Below, piece after piece: positions 11,025 to 21,866 of a stretch of 64,000 nt of DNA. The notes below the pieces were generated by a model. That model was not told where the DNA came from. It ran no database searches and saw only the letters and a program-made list of their open reading frames with translations. The first letter of the stretch is position 1. Each line of letters opens with the position of its first letter. The translations under genes and the position numbers were made by a program. Source of the DNA: Dimargaris cristalligena (taxonomy: Eukaryota > Kickxellomycota > Dimargaritomycetes > Dimargaritales > Dimargaritaceae); assembly GCA_027576995.1 (NCBI GenBank), contig JANBQC010000083.1, positions 1 to 64,000 of the forward strand. Reading direction: 5' to 3'.

Positions 11025-12176
11025 ATAATAAACCGAACTCCCAGTGATGATAATGGGTATTGCCACTCTCTATCTAGACGGGGAGGTCAGAATTGACTAT
11101 TTTTATTTGAGAGAAACTTGGCTTAAATGGATCAACCATTAGAATGGGATTTTTTCGGGTCGCGGGACATTTGTTTCCGCAGTTAGTTGGCCCCTCTAAC
11201 CCTCTCATTCATTCAACGGTTGGTCAGCGGAGCACCTCACTTGACACATCTAACTAAATTGAATAATCCAATAATAGTAGGCGCGATCTAACCCTAACTA
11301 CTATTATTCATGTATACTCCACCCACCCCCCCCCCTCCAACTGCTCTAAAGAGCCATTTTAGCTTGGTGAACTATATACCCCATTAGACCAAAGCCAGGG
11401 CCCCGGAATCAGGCGCCCGGCCGCGTGACTTGCTGGGCCCACTGCGAGGAAGGCAAAGTTCCTACGGTACCAAGGGTGGAGGTTGTTTTGTCTGACCGCT
11501 GGAAAGCGGTTGTTGTTGCTGCTGTTGTTGAACGGGCCGGGCGACGAATAAGGGGAGTGGTATAAAGCGATACTGAGGCCCAACAACACGGTGCGTGTGA
11601 TACCCTCGCGGGCCAAGCCAATCACCTACTAAATGGGCACAAGGCAAGGCCTTTGGCCTGGAGGAAGGCTGACGTATAGCACAAGCAGGTACCACCATGT
11701 TTCGGCCGGGGACATCTTCCTCTGGTGGTGTGGAATGGCGCTAGGAGACTACGAGAAGCTCAAACCCGGCCCGATTGGAGGAGGAGCCGGCTGTCCCCTG
11801 TTGCGCAGGACTTGGCATGATTATCTTCTTTCTCCCCCTAGCTAGTCAGCCGGCAAAGCGATCAAGGTGTTGTGTGTATCACCAAACCCTGTCGCGACCC
11901 TCGACCCTTACAGCCTCGGTGACGGCTAGGTCGCCGTGTGCAGAACCGGTTTCAAAGTGCTTCCGGCCGTGCTTTACGACCCAGCCCAGCCCAGGGCGAA
12001 AGGACGGGAGGGAAGGGTCACGTTTTGGGCCAATCCCCCCGTTCTATTAAGAAAGCCAGGCATTATACATTTATTACTCAGACCCAATTAAACCAGCCTT
12101 TCCCTTCCAACTCCGCCGCCCATTGACTACTATTTATAATCGAGCGCCTTTCCCTCCCGCTGGTCTCCGCTAAACC

Positions 12177-12232
12177 TGACTTGACTTGACTTGACTTAAC
12201 TTGGCTTGGCTTGGCTTGGCTTGACTTGGCTT
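12177..12232 (+). repeat. (CTTGR)n pentanucleotide repeat
   Basis: About eleven tandem pentamers that switch from ACTTG to GCTTG along the array. It lies roughly 430 bp before the start codon of the C2-protein gene. Confidence 0.92.
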
Positions 12233-12503
12233 AGTAGTTAGTTGTATTGTGAATCTTTCCTTCTGTTATTTAATCACAGTATTCTACTATATTGATTGGC
12301 TGCACTCTCTTAGTTTTGACGTTGACCCTGCGTTCCCCCCCGCCTGTCCACTTGACTCTGCGCTCTAACCACTTCCACCCCTTGCCCAGCCTGACACTTC
12401 CCCACTGCAGATCTCTTTCTTACTCTCTTTCCCCACAAACGAGCTCTTCCCGGAATCCCCCCTCCACTTATCTACTCCCTCACCTTAAAGCCGCCATCTG
12501 CTC

Positions 12504-12526
12504 TTTTACTTTACTTTACTTTACTT
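12504..12526 (+). repeat. (TTTAC)n pentanucleotide repeat
   Basis: Four tandem TTTAC units in the CT-rich 5' flank of the C2-protein gene. Confidence 0.85.
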
Positions 12527-12658
12527 GAAACCCCCAGTGGTGCTGCTACTCACATTATTTCTAACCGAGCGTCGGAGTGGGTTTCTTTGCCCACTTTCCC
12601 CTTTATCCCTTCCTTCCTCCAACTCCTCAATTGATAGCTTTCTCCCCAACCTTCCACT

Positions 12659-14634
12659 ATGCCACCGAAAATCGGCACCCTCCAAATCTACGTGGCCGAG
12701 GGACGCAACCTCCCCAACCGTGACTTCTTCGGTAAACAGGACCCCTTTCTCGAATTCACCCTCGGCAACATTTCCAAGCGCACCCGGGTCGACAAAAAGG
12801 GCGGCTGCAACCCCAAATGGAAGGAGGATGTATTCCTCGACGTGCCCCAGGGCGTTCAGAACCTGGCCATGAAATGCTGCGACCGCGATGTCTCCAGTAA
12901 CGACGACATTGGCTCCAGCTCCATCGACCTGTTCCGTATCTTTGAAGAGGAAGAGGTCCACTCATGGTACAAAATGCAGCGCAAGGGCAAGTTCGCCGGT
13001 GAAATTTATCTCGAATTCACCTACACGCCTACCGTAAGTAACCCCCTTCGTCGGCATGCTTAGTCTGCTCCGACTTCCAAGGCCAGCCTTTTTTTAATTT
13101 GGTCTGGGTGGTCCCAGTTGGATGCTAGTAGGTCGTTCTACTGCTTTGTTTTATATGGTGTGTCATGCAGGCCCCTGGACCGGGTTGTTCCAGTGGTATC
13201 CACCGGTTTAGCTTTATGTTTCACCCTGTCAGTGGGTATTATTACCAAGGCCGGGCCGGGTCTATATTCAGCCTAGCCTGGGCCACGGTGTAGGCAGACT
13301 GATGAACGCCTCGCCGCGGTAAACGTTTTGTTGTTGTCACTATTGCTGTCGTTGTCGGTGGTGTTTATACATTTGTTTTTTTATTTACTCAATACAAACT
13401 GGTGTATAGTCGTGTTTGTATAATTGCATTTGGCGGGCATTCTTGCTACAGCTTCCAATGGTTAATTTGGCCTTTAATAAGTTGACTACAAGCCCCAACT
13501 CGGGGAGGGGCGTATGGCCCAGATATAGATTGCATAGTATCCAGCTGATAGTCTAACTAAGGGCTACAATCAGTTTGGCTAAACCCGACATTCCCGAGCC
13601 CCTCCTCCCCGACCCACAGACACCCTTACCATCTCCTGGGACACCCCTTCCCAAATCTTTCAATTGATCTTTTAAATTGCCCAGTCCTTGTCGGAAGCGG
13701 GAGCTAATAGCTGCTCCTGGCCAAAACTAACCCTAACTGCATCTCCATGCTGATTCCATACTAGTATACTAACCCTTGCATATATGGCCCCTTTTGCTAA
13801 TGTTAACCCTTCGACCGTACCCAGACCGGGCGTAAAAAACCGTCACTGCATAAACTCCACGGCCCCATGGCGTCCATGGCGACCCTCAACGCAGTTCCCT
13901 ACGCGGCCCACTCAAGCACAACGGGTATGGTGAATAACCCCGTAGCCCCACCGACCGGGTCCGTTCGGCCGTTTGCTAGCACTGCACCAGCGGCTTCCCG
14001 TCCCCCCTACCAACCACCCGTGGCAACATCCAAACCCCCCGCGCTGGCTCCCGCTGCCTCCATGCTCTCCCTCCCAGGGTCCTATCCATCCGAAAACTTC
14101 TCCCAAATTTCATTACCTCCCGATAACTATTCTAATGCAAGCATGTCCACTTTAGGGCCCTATCCCCTACCCCATACCAACAGCTTTTCCCAGGCAAACT
14201 TGTCACCCACCACCAGCTACCCGATGCACCACTACTCCACCCCGGGATCCGTCGCACCCATGGCCTATCCCCCCGCCCCAGGTCCTTACGGCGACCCAAA
14301 TCCGTCGAGTTACTCCCACTTTGGCCCAACCTATTGCTCCCCACCGCCTGCCCAGCCCCAATATCCGTCGTCCAGTATGGGCTCGGCCGATTTCGTCGGG
14401 GGCTTCGTCGCACCCCCACTGGCTACCAGCCCATACCCGCCCAACTCGTCACCCCCCCTTCATCAGGGCTATCCACCCATGGGACCCCCTCCAACCAGTC
14501 TTCCTCCGTCCGGGATGGTAAATGTATACCCGCCCGGGTTTTCCCCCAACAACCTTCCCCAACCCACGGCGCCTCCGATTTACGACCCCCACCAGGACTA
14601 CACCCCCGGAGGGTTTACCTTCACTCCGTATTAA
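12659..14634 (+). CDS. C2-domain protein with long proline-rich tail (Inn1/Fic1-like)
   Basis: Exons 12659-13033 and 13825-14634 join in phase 0 (GTAAGT donor, CCCAG acceptor) to give 394 residues. Exon 1 is one C2 domain (residues about 5-115): GTLQIYVAEGRNLPNRDFFG, KQDPFLEFTLG, NPKWKEDVFLDV, then EIYLEFTY. Several calcium-loop aspartates are present (RDFFGKQDPF, CCDRD), so membrane or calcium binding is possible. Exon 2 starts TGRKKPSLHK and is about 265 residues of Pro/Ser/Tyr/Asn-rich low complexity with many PxxP runs (YPPAPGPYG, GPPPTSLPPSG). One N-terminal C2 domain followed by PxxP motifs is the architecture of the cytokinesis ingression proteins Inn1 and Fic1, whose tails bind SH3 domains of F-BAR and Cyk3 proteins. 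That equivalence is inference from architecture; other C2/Pro-rich proteins look alike. Confidence 0.82.
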
Positions 14635-15661
14635 ATAGGGTATATTTATCCCTAACCTGAAGTGGTCCATGTAACGCCTCGCTCGTCTATATATTATCTG
14701 CTACATTATCCATATCATTGCCGGATGCCTCACTATTCGATAAGTCCCGAACTGTTATAAAAATACCTTTCATTAAAATTATTAGAAACACGCCGGGTTT
14801 TTGTAAACGAACTAATTGGGTCCCAGTCCAACACTATAAGACCTTAACCGACCAGGAAACGTGCGTCTTCTAGAATAGAAAATGGTGGAGATGCGAGCTA
14901 AGTTTGGAATGGGCCTGGGTATACGGAATCCAGAGTTAATTGGTATTTCACCCTGGCTCCGAATTTCCGCTTGGCATCATTTTTATTTCCCAGTATGGCT
15001 AGAATTGTAGGCTACACTACCGCTCATCTGGCCAACGTAAGGTGCATATGGGTGGAATTCAAACCAGCTGTATAAGGGTTTACAATATACATGCATGGGT
15101 GAATAGATGTAAGAATAGCTTTTAACCAGTAATCTTGGTCTCATCCAATGGATTTTTCGTTATACAGCCTGAATGAACTTCTCTCATATTCTAAGCGAAA
15201 CACCGCGATATAACTGAAGTATTGCATTCCAAAGAGACCAGGCCAACCGGACCAGTACTAGACCCACGTATAAATCAAGAACCAGGCAGTTTTTCTAGAT
15301 AGAAATGTAATACATAATGCTAGATGCCATTAAATAAGAAAATGGGCATTGATTGGTTGCTGGCTGAATTATCCAAACGTCTTTTTTTTTAATATATATT
15401 TGCATGGCTTTTGACCTCGGAATCCCCTTAGCACCTCTCCCATTCTAACCTCGAAAGTGGCCACCTGCCTTAATCCTCCGCATTCCTTGCTCTGAGCTAG
15501 TGGGCAATCTCCACTTCATTTCCATTACCAAGCCATTTTTATTCGGCCCATTGGCTAGCATTCCCTCCTCGTTTTTGCCCATACACTTCTATCTTTTTTT
15601 TTTCATTATATCTTACTTGTCATACTCACATTACCCTTCCCACTGTACCCGCTCAACCACC
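14635..15661. other. intergenic
   Basis: 3' flank of the C2 gene and promoter of SLX9, with a poly-T and CT-rich stretch just before the SLX9 start at 15590-15660. No gene seen. Confidence 0.45.
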
Positions 15662-16676
15662 ATGCCCAAGATAAAACGCCAGCGGACAAGCTTACATGCC
15701 CGCGCGGTCCCTGTGACTACTCGAGCCTTCGCCGTTGAAAAAGACGTGGAAACCTTTATCAGGCCAGCGGACCAACCCGTTCCTGAGCTGATCGATCCCT
15801 CCGCCTACATCAAGAGTCTCACAGCAACTGTTCCCAAGGCCCACCCCGTTGCCAAGCAATCTGTCACTGTTGAGTCTCCCTCAGCGGCCCCAACCGCGTC
15901 TGGGCGCGAACCCACCACTGGCCCGCGCAGTAAAAAGGAAAAACAGTACTTGCGCCGTAAGCAGTTTATGAAAAGTAAGTAGTCCCATATGACGATGGGC
16001 AGTTAATACTGTGGTTATGTTGCAAAAGAAGCCTTTATGGAATCCATCGCCCTCTCCGGGTGGTTTTTTCGGGATCCCACGGGATATGAGACCACTGGCA
16101 CTAACTAATCTAACCCCGAAATCCGGGTATCTCTAATCCATTAATCCTTCACTGACGGTATGGCTGAATATAGAGCTCAACCACGCCTACTCCACAATGA
16201 AGGAAAGTCAGAAGCCCAAGTCAAGTAAAAAAGGGACCGCTCTGACCTCGGGGCTACAAGAATTAAGGCCGTTATTGAAGGCCATCCAGCAGTCCTCCAA
16301 GCCGACCACGGCTGAAGCGGCGACCGGTCGCATTAAGCCGGCCAAGAAAGTTACGGCCAAGAACCGCCAAAACCAACTGTAAGTCGCCATACTATGATAA
16401 AGAATTACTCGGCATTCCAGACCCCGGACCAAAGAGTAATAGGGGGGAGGCGTCCAAAATAACCAACCATCATGCTGATATAATTGCTCACTTTTATCTA
16501 ACCCCGCATGCCCCTTTCCCAAATGGTATAATGCCTTGATAATAATGTACAGGCTCGAAGAGTCCCGCCGATTCCAACTCGTGCTTAACCACAATGCTTT
16601 TAAAGCAGACCCACTGAAGGCCGTTACCGCCCATCTCAAAAACTCACTGGGAGGAAATCAGGCGCACTCGTCTTAA
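15662..16676 (+). CDS. SLX9: SLX9-family pre-40S ribosome biogenesis factor (three exons)
   Basis: Nucleolar factor that associates with pre-ribosomes and helps small-subunit maturation and export. Exons 15662-15974, 16174-16378 and 16553-16676 keep frame (donors GTAAGT, acceptors ATATAG and TACAG) and give 213 residues. The N terminus is basic (MPKIKRQRTSLHARA). Exon 1 ends in RSKKEKQYLRRKQFMK, the conserved Lys/Arg block of Slx9. Exon 2 opens KLNHAYSTMKESQK and has a hydrophobic LQELRPLLKAIQ. Exon 3 carries the C-terminal signature EESRRFQLVLNHNAFKADPL followed by KAVTAHLKNSL, matching the RFxxVLxxxxFxxxPLxAIxxHL pattern of the family. An upstream frame extending to 15500 is pyrimidine-rich leader; the ATG at 15662 has a CACC context. 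Confidence 0.88.
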
Positions 16677-17337
16677 ATTCTACTGCAACGGCTGCCTGGG
16701 TCCACCAACTCCTATTTTACCAATGTCAATTGAAAGGGGCGTTATTTCCGCCCTCCATCCTTGGCAACCACATCCCGAACAGTGGTATTATTTGTATTTC
16801 CCGTTGGTTGGAGGATAAACTAGCTAGTTAATTATTTACTTATGTATTTAGTTATTGAATAGTGTGTATGAAGACATAAAAAGAGACTACGACCATTGGC
16901 CCGATCGGCTAGTCTGGGCTAAATCGGACTTCAACCGGGGGAATGTGTGGGGCGCACACTCGTGGCAAATCCGCACACGTGACGAAGCCGGACTTTGGGT
17001 GGTGCAATTTCAACAACTGGCTGTGGATGTGTGTGAATAAGTAAATGCCTGAGAATAATAATAATACACTGTTTTAATAGTTTGTATGGAAGAGAGGGAT
17101 GGCCTATAATTCCCCCCCATGCCAACCTCATTACGGTGGATAATGAAAAAAAGCCCAAACATCCTCATAGTCACTAGACAGTGGTTTAGTGGGCCATTCA
17201 GTCGGGGACAGTCAGGGCAACGACTAGAAAGGCCCTCCCAGTTCCCTAGCCCTTAGAGGAGCCTCCCAATCCCGTTCTGATTCTCTCTGTTCCCTTGTCC
17301 CATTCCTTAGGTAAGCGCCTCATCGACTAACCACCTA

Positions 17338-17363
17338 CCCATCCATCCATCCATCCATCCATC
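17338..17363 (+). repeat. (CATC)n microsatellite
   Basis: Six tandem CATC tetramers upstream of the Sbp1-like gene. Confidence 0.92.
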
Positions 17364-17476
17364 ACCCGTCTGTCCGTTCGACTATAACCTATCCTTCCTC
17401 ACCCCGCCGACCATCCGCCAATGATCGACGGGCAACCGGTCCGACTTGAATCATCCCCGAGGCAAAGGAAGCGCAG

Positions 17477-17498
17477 ATAGAGAGAGAGAGAGAGAGAC
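17477..17498 (+). repeat. (GA)n microsatellite
   Basis: About ten GA dinucleotides (TAGAGAGAGAGAGAGAGAG). GA/CT tracts are common in fungal promoters. Confidence 0.9.
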
Positions 17499-17687
17499 CG
17501 GGTAGCTAGCCACCAGCGAGCGGAGTACCCGAATGCGAAGAGGAGGAAAGGAAAGGACATGCGATTCAAGTAGACCCACTGCATCTAACGTACATTAGAT
17601 GCTCGGGCCCGCCAATGCCCCCACCCCGTTCCCAACTGACCGGATGCCTGGTTGCTCTACCCCTTCTTTTTGCTGGGTTGGCCCCGC

Positions 17688-17710
17688 AAGTCCAAGTCCA
17701 AGTCCAAGCG
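17688..17710 (+). repeat. (AAGTCC)n microsatellite
   Basis: Nearly four tandem AAGTCC hexamers about 380 bp before the Sbp1-like start codon. Confidence 0.85.
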
Positions 17711-18081
17711 GGAGTCGGTGCTCCAGCGACCCCTATCCGAAACGCCGGACTTTCCCCTACCCATTCTATATCCGTCAGAAAAGACCCTCGGAAAATATGG
17801 CATTAATTTCCGAAATTAACCGATTATTGACTAATATTTATGCTTATTACCCTATTCCTATGTTGTATATTCCTGACTCGATACTATATTATACTATAAT
17901 TTAGCCCCTTTCCCCCTCCCCGTGCTTTGGCAGCTTCTAACGAAAGTGAGCGAGTGTGAGTTTAATCCTGCCCACCTCCAACCCGTTCGTCCCCCTTCAT
18001 CCGCAGCCCTTTGATTCTATTCCCTTTAAAAGAACTCTCCCCTCCCCCCCTCCTACGGTCCTTACCCCCTTTCATTTAACC

Positions 18082-19053
18082 ATGGCTAGCGTGTCTGTTG
18101 ATAACCAAAAGGTCGAATCGGTGGCGGCTGCCCCCGCAGTTGACTCCACTCCTGTCCCTAAGGCCAACGTCGAGGACCTGCCCAACAAGGTCTTCGTTGG
18201 CAACCTCGCCTTCCGCACCACCAACGAGGAACTCGACTCGTTCTTCTCCCCCTCGGGCAAGATTGTTCTGTCCAACGTCATTACCCGTGGCTCCCGTTCC
18301 CTCGGCTACGGCTTCATCGCCTTCGAAACCCCCGAGGCCGCCGAAGCCGCAGTGGCCTCCTGCAACAAGAAGGAGCTGAACGGCCGCACCGTCAACGTGG
18401 AGCTGGCCCGCCCCAAGGGTGACTCCCCCGCCCACGAGGGTCGTCCCCCGCGTCGTTCGGAGGGCCGCGTCCGCATTCGCGGCGCCGCCGCCACCGCCGC
18501 TGCCGGTGGCAAGCGTCGCTTCGCCCGCCGGGATCAGGCCGAAGGCGAGTCGGATGAGACCGCTGGCCCCCAGGACCATCAGGCTTCTTCCCCCCAAGCC
18601 GAGGCCGCTGGTGAAGATGCCGATGGCACCCAGGGTCACTCTCGTCCCCGCGGTCGCGGCCGTGGTCGTCGTCAACCCGCCAACCCCCGTCGCTTCCCCC
18701 GTCGCAGCCGCACCAACGTGGAAGAGGAAGGCACCCCCTCCACCAACACCGTCTTCGTCGCTAACCTCGCCTTCGAAACCACCGAGGATATGCTGGCCAC
18801 CGTCTTCAAGGACTACAAGGTCGCCTCCATTCACATCATCACCCGCCGCCCCGGAGGACGCTCCAAGGGTTTCGGCTTTGTGGTCTTCGAGGACGAGTCT
18901 GAGCAGAAGCGTGCCCTGGCCAATGCCGAGACCTTCGAAATCGACGGCCGTGGTCTGGTGATCCGCATCGCCATGAGCGAGCCCCATAAGCCCGCTCCCC
19001 GGGAAACCTCCGAGGAGGAGGAGGCTGCCGCCGCCCCTGCCCCCGAGCAGTAA
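18082..19053 (+). CDS. two-RRM, Arg-rich-linker RNA-binding protein (Sbp1-like)
   Basis: Single-exon gene of 323 residues. RRM1 starts about residue 35 (RNP2 KVFVGNLAF, RNP1 GYGFIAF). RRM2 starts about residue 221 (RNP2 NTVFVANLAF, RNP1 KGFGFVVF). The 110-residue linker is rich in Arg, Gly and Ala with RPRGRGRGRR. Two RRMs flanking an Arg/Gly-rich segment is the plan of yeast Sbp1, a translation repressor and mRNA-decay factor that binds eIF4G and P-body mRNAs; plastid and nucleolin-like RNPs are alternatives. The C terminus is acidic then Ala/Pro-rich. The chosen ATG (context CCATGG) follows a CT-rich leader; an open frame 42 codons longer runs back through that leader and is less likely. 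Third positions are overwhelmingly C, indicating a highly expressed gene. This bias also leaves the opposite strand open as a spurious 333-codon frame. Confidence 0.85.
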   Translation: MASVSVDNQKVESVAAAPAVDSTPVPKANVEDLPNKVFVGNLAFRTTNEELDSFFSPSGKIVLSNVITRGSRSLGYGFIAFETPEAAEAAVASCNKKELNGRTVNVELARPKGDSPAHEGRPPRRSEGRVRIRGAAATAAAGGKRRFARRDQAEGESDETAGPQDHQASSPQAEAAGEDADGTQGHSRPRGRGRGRRQPANPRRFPRRSRTNVEEEGTPSTNTVFVANLAFETTEDMLATVFKDYKVASIHIITRRPGGRSKGFGFVVFEDESEQKRALANAETFEIDGRGLVIRIAMSEPHKPAPRETSEEEEAAAAPAPEQ

Positions 19054-20101
19054 TTTTATTGCTCCCCCACCCAACACCTACAACACCACGCAGCCTGTTC
19101 GTGGTAGCGTATAGCTGTTAATTCAGGTCGATACTCCTAATATCCGGAATGTTATGACCATGTCCCCTATCCGGGCATAGTTCTGGTAGACCTACCTTCT
19201 CCTATAGAGGGTTTTTTTATATAAATATTTCGGATGCCATGGTAGCACACGACTTGATTTAACATCATTTCCACTCTTCGCGGTTATTTACCCCAAAACC
19301 TTTGCCACCCCCCTCCTCGCCTCTTTCCCTCCAGCACTATTCCTGTCTTTGGGTTGAGTGGAATGGTGTGCCGGTGACTAAAACCAAAACCGCCGAACCC
19401 CTTACCACTCTCCCCCTCACTTGTTTTACTGCTCGCCACAGTATTCTCCCCTCTGCCCTTTGTTTTTTAAGGTCGTAAATGTGCGCCCTGACTAAGATCG
19501 GGTATGGGATGTTTTATTACATTGTCCTACTGGACACGCAATCGTTATATACAATATTATAAAAGTGCTATATTTTTATGTACCTTCAGGATCAAATTAT
19601 CGGATGTGTGAAATGTAAGGTTATAAGGAGGAAGCCCATGGCCCTGGTCCCGATAGCTAATTATCTAGAATTAGACCCGTTATAGCACCCCACATTTGAA
19701 AGTAAGCGGTATGATACGTGAATGAGGGTCACGTGCCTATTCTTGGCCTGTGCCCTTTAACCTACTCCCCCCCTCTAATGATAACTATATTTCGCCGCCC
19801 TTTATGGCGAACCTCCTCCACACTACCGTTAGCTATAGTAGCTAGCTAGGTGAGGATATCTACTTAGAACTAAGGAGGTTTTCCTCAGCTGGACTCATAG
19901 CCCGTTCTCGACACTTGACTGGTATTGGGGCTGATCGTAAGTAAACTGTATACTTTCCCCCCTTCCCTTGGTGAATCTACAACACCAAGTGGCCAATCTC
20001 CAGCTCTTTGATTAATGCAATCTCCCAGCGTTTCTTAATTCACGACTTCTGAGTCCATTACTATTATTTTTTTACTTTCGGCACAGTCCTAGATCCACAC
20101 C
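19054..20101. other. intergenic
   Basis: 3' flank of the Sbp1-like gene (CT-rich to about 19480) and promoter of uS11m. No gene recognised. Confidence 0.45.
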
Positions 20102-20803
20102 ATGCGTGCTCTCATTTCGTCCCTCCGTTGGGCCCAGGCCCCCTCCCTGGCCACTCTCGCCCCAGTGGGTCCCTCCGTGTCTCTGCTGCGCGGGAATGCC
20201 ACCCGCTCCCTCCTTTTCTCCACGTCGCTGAGCCGCCGTGACGAAGGCAGTCCTCCCGAAGCACCCTCCTCCACTTCAGCTCTTTTCAGCTCCCAGCCGA
20301 CCTCCAATGGGCCGGCCCACCACCACACCGGACCCCCACCGGGTATCGGTACCAACCAGCCGGCCTTCCGCAATCTCCAGCGCGAGCTCCGGCCGGCCGT
20401 CAACCGCTATTCCATCGACATGCTTGATTCCACCGTAGCCCCTGGTGAAATCACCCCCTACGTACTTAACGTCCACGCCGGGCTGAACAACACCATCATA
20501 TCCCTGACCAATGCTAGTGGGGCTGTGCTGATCAACACATCCGGGGGCTCCGTGGGGTTCAAAAAGGCCCAGCGCGCGGGGTACGAAGCGGCCTACCAGG
20601 CCATGGAGCAGTTGATCAAGAAGGCCCAGGAGAAGGGTATCGTTGTACAGAACGTCCACATTAAATTCAAGGGCTTTGGTATGGGTCGGGATGCTAGCTT
20701 CAAGGCCCTCCGATCACTAACCAACTGGCGGGTCGTTCGTTTGAGTGACTGTACCCCAATACCCTTTAACGGCTGCCGGCCCCGCAAGCAACGCCGCCTT
20801 TGA
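20102..20803 (+). CDS. MRPS18: mitochondrial small-subunit ribosomal protein uS11m
   Basis: Single exon, 233 residues. The first roughly 50 residues are a mitochondrial presequence: Arg-, Ser- and Leu-rich and free of acid (MRALISSLRWAQAPSLATLA). A Pro/Ser/His-rich spacer follows. From about residue 118 it aligns with bacterial S11: LNVHAGLNNTIISLTNASGA, SGGSVGFKKAQRAGYEAAYQ, QNVHIKFKGFGMGRDASFKA, and the closing signature CTPIPFNGCRPRKQRRL, which equals the S11 DVTPIPHNGCRPPKRRRV end. uS11m sits on the platform of the mitochondrial small subunit and contacts rRNA near the E site. Yeast calls the same protein Mrps18. Confidence 0.93.
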   Translation: MRALISSLRWAQAPSLATLAPVGPSVSLLRGNATRSLLFSTSLSRRDEGSPPEAPSSTSALFSSQPTSNGPAHHHTGPPPGIGTNQPAFRNLQRELRPAVNRYSIDMLDSTVAPGEITPYVLNVHAGLNNTIISLTNASGAVLINTSGGSVGFKKAQRAGYEAAYQAMEQLIKKAQEKGIVVQNVHIKFKGFGMGRDASFKALRSLTNWRVVRLSDCTPIPFNGCRPRKQRRL

Positions 20804-21866
20804 TCCGGCACCCCACCTGCTTTTTCCCTCCGTATCTATTTTTTTATTGTTATTATTTCGGTTCATCAAGATTTCGTGGTTCGAAATAAAGAGAAACATA
20901 CCTCATGGCTGCCATGTCTCTTTGTGACTATACCATTCGAGGCGGTATCTACTGGGTTGATGTTTCTAGAGCCAACCCCGCTATTTTGATCCAATAAACA
21001 TTACGTCATATTTATTCCTACCATTTAAGCAATAGCGGTACCTGTATCGATTACCCCCTCCTCTCCGGAACGATGGACCATGCCATTCGATCTACCATCG
21101 CCATCGCTCGATGGTATATTAGAGGAATGTAGCTTAGCCCTGGAATCGAGATACACGAATGATTGGAGGCACTAATACAACATTTATGGTAGATGATAGT
21201 TAAACTAAGATGAAATTGCACGCTGTATGCCAATGATAAACCCACCCAGGTATTGAATGTGAAGGAATGAGTTGTGGGTATGTAAATCGGTAGCAAAATA
21301 CGCAAGGGGAAAGGGGATTGGTTTAGGACACTATGGTAATTAAATGAGAGTAATACTGCTCAATCGAGCATTATCGAGGATGTACCCCTGGCAAGAATCA
21401 ACATCCAAATATAATTGGGCCAGTGGCTCAAGAGTGGGGGTAAACCAACCGCCCGGTATAGTCTCCCCTCAATAGCCATACTTTGTGGCAAGGGGCCATG
21501 TACGGATAGAATGAGTGGACTGATCAAGGCGAACGGGACAGTAGGATATACAGGTAGCGTGGCAAGTCAGATATGTTTCCCTCCCAAATGGGTTGACCTA
21601 GAAACGGAGAATGAATGGTGCTCGATGGATAGGGCTAAGAATGGCGGCGAATCAGTAGATGACTCGATCACAGCAGCACCCTCGTCAGCTTTTACGGAGT
21701 ACTTCCAAAACAGGCATCTTTGGAGTGATCTAATCTTGAATACCGGAGCCGAGTCTATATAGATTAATTAAATAGTGCGAAGTGCCGAATACTGGACCAG
21801 AAGGGGTGATATGGCTCTATTCTCTGACTACATTGGGTAAATAGTGCAGGAGGGTGGAACCTAGTG
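20804..21866. other. intergenic between convergent genes
   Basis: 3' flanks of uS11m and the zinc-ribbon gene. AATAAA-type signals occur at about 20884 and 20993. A 115-codon plus-strand frame at 21415-21762 has no recognised motif or paired splice sites and is not called. Confidence 0.45.

Larger units (their letters stand above)
11025..12658. other. intergenic with promoter of the C2 gene
   Basis: Contains a telobox-like CTAACCCTAACT near 11288, a CAA/CAG-type trinucleotide run near 11510-11530 and two pentanucleotide repeats, then a long CT-rich tract from about 12340 up to the C2-protein start. Short open frames at 11360-11700 (minus) and 11630-12050 (plus) show no family features. Confidence 0.45.
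16677..18081. other. intergenic, microsatellite-rich promoter of the Sbp1-like gene
   Basis: Holds (CATC)n, (GA)n and (AAGTCC)n simple repeats and then a CT-rich leader just before the ATG at 18082. A 61-codon frame at 16855-17040 lacks an ATG at its start and shows no family motif. Confidence 0.45.

Noticed and set aside
17956..18081. Upstream extension of the Sbp1-like protein by 42 residues
   Set aside because: The extension is a CT-rich leader translated as Pro/Leu/Ser; the Met at 18082 has a CCATGG context and starts the biased codon usage.
18076..19077. 333-codon open frame antisense to the Sbp1-like gene
   Set aside because: Gly/Leu/Val low complexity, explained by the C-ending codon bias of the sense gene; no motif and no independent splice or start signals.
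20872..20886. GGTTCGAAAT resembling a tRNA B box
   Set aside because: No matching A box or cloverleaf can be drawn around it, and the sequence lies in the uS11m 3' UTR.
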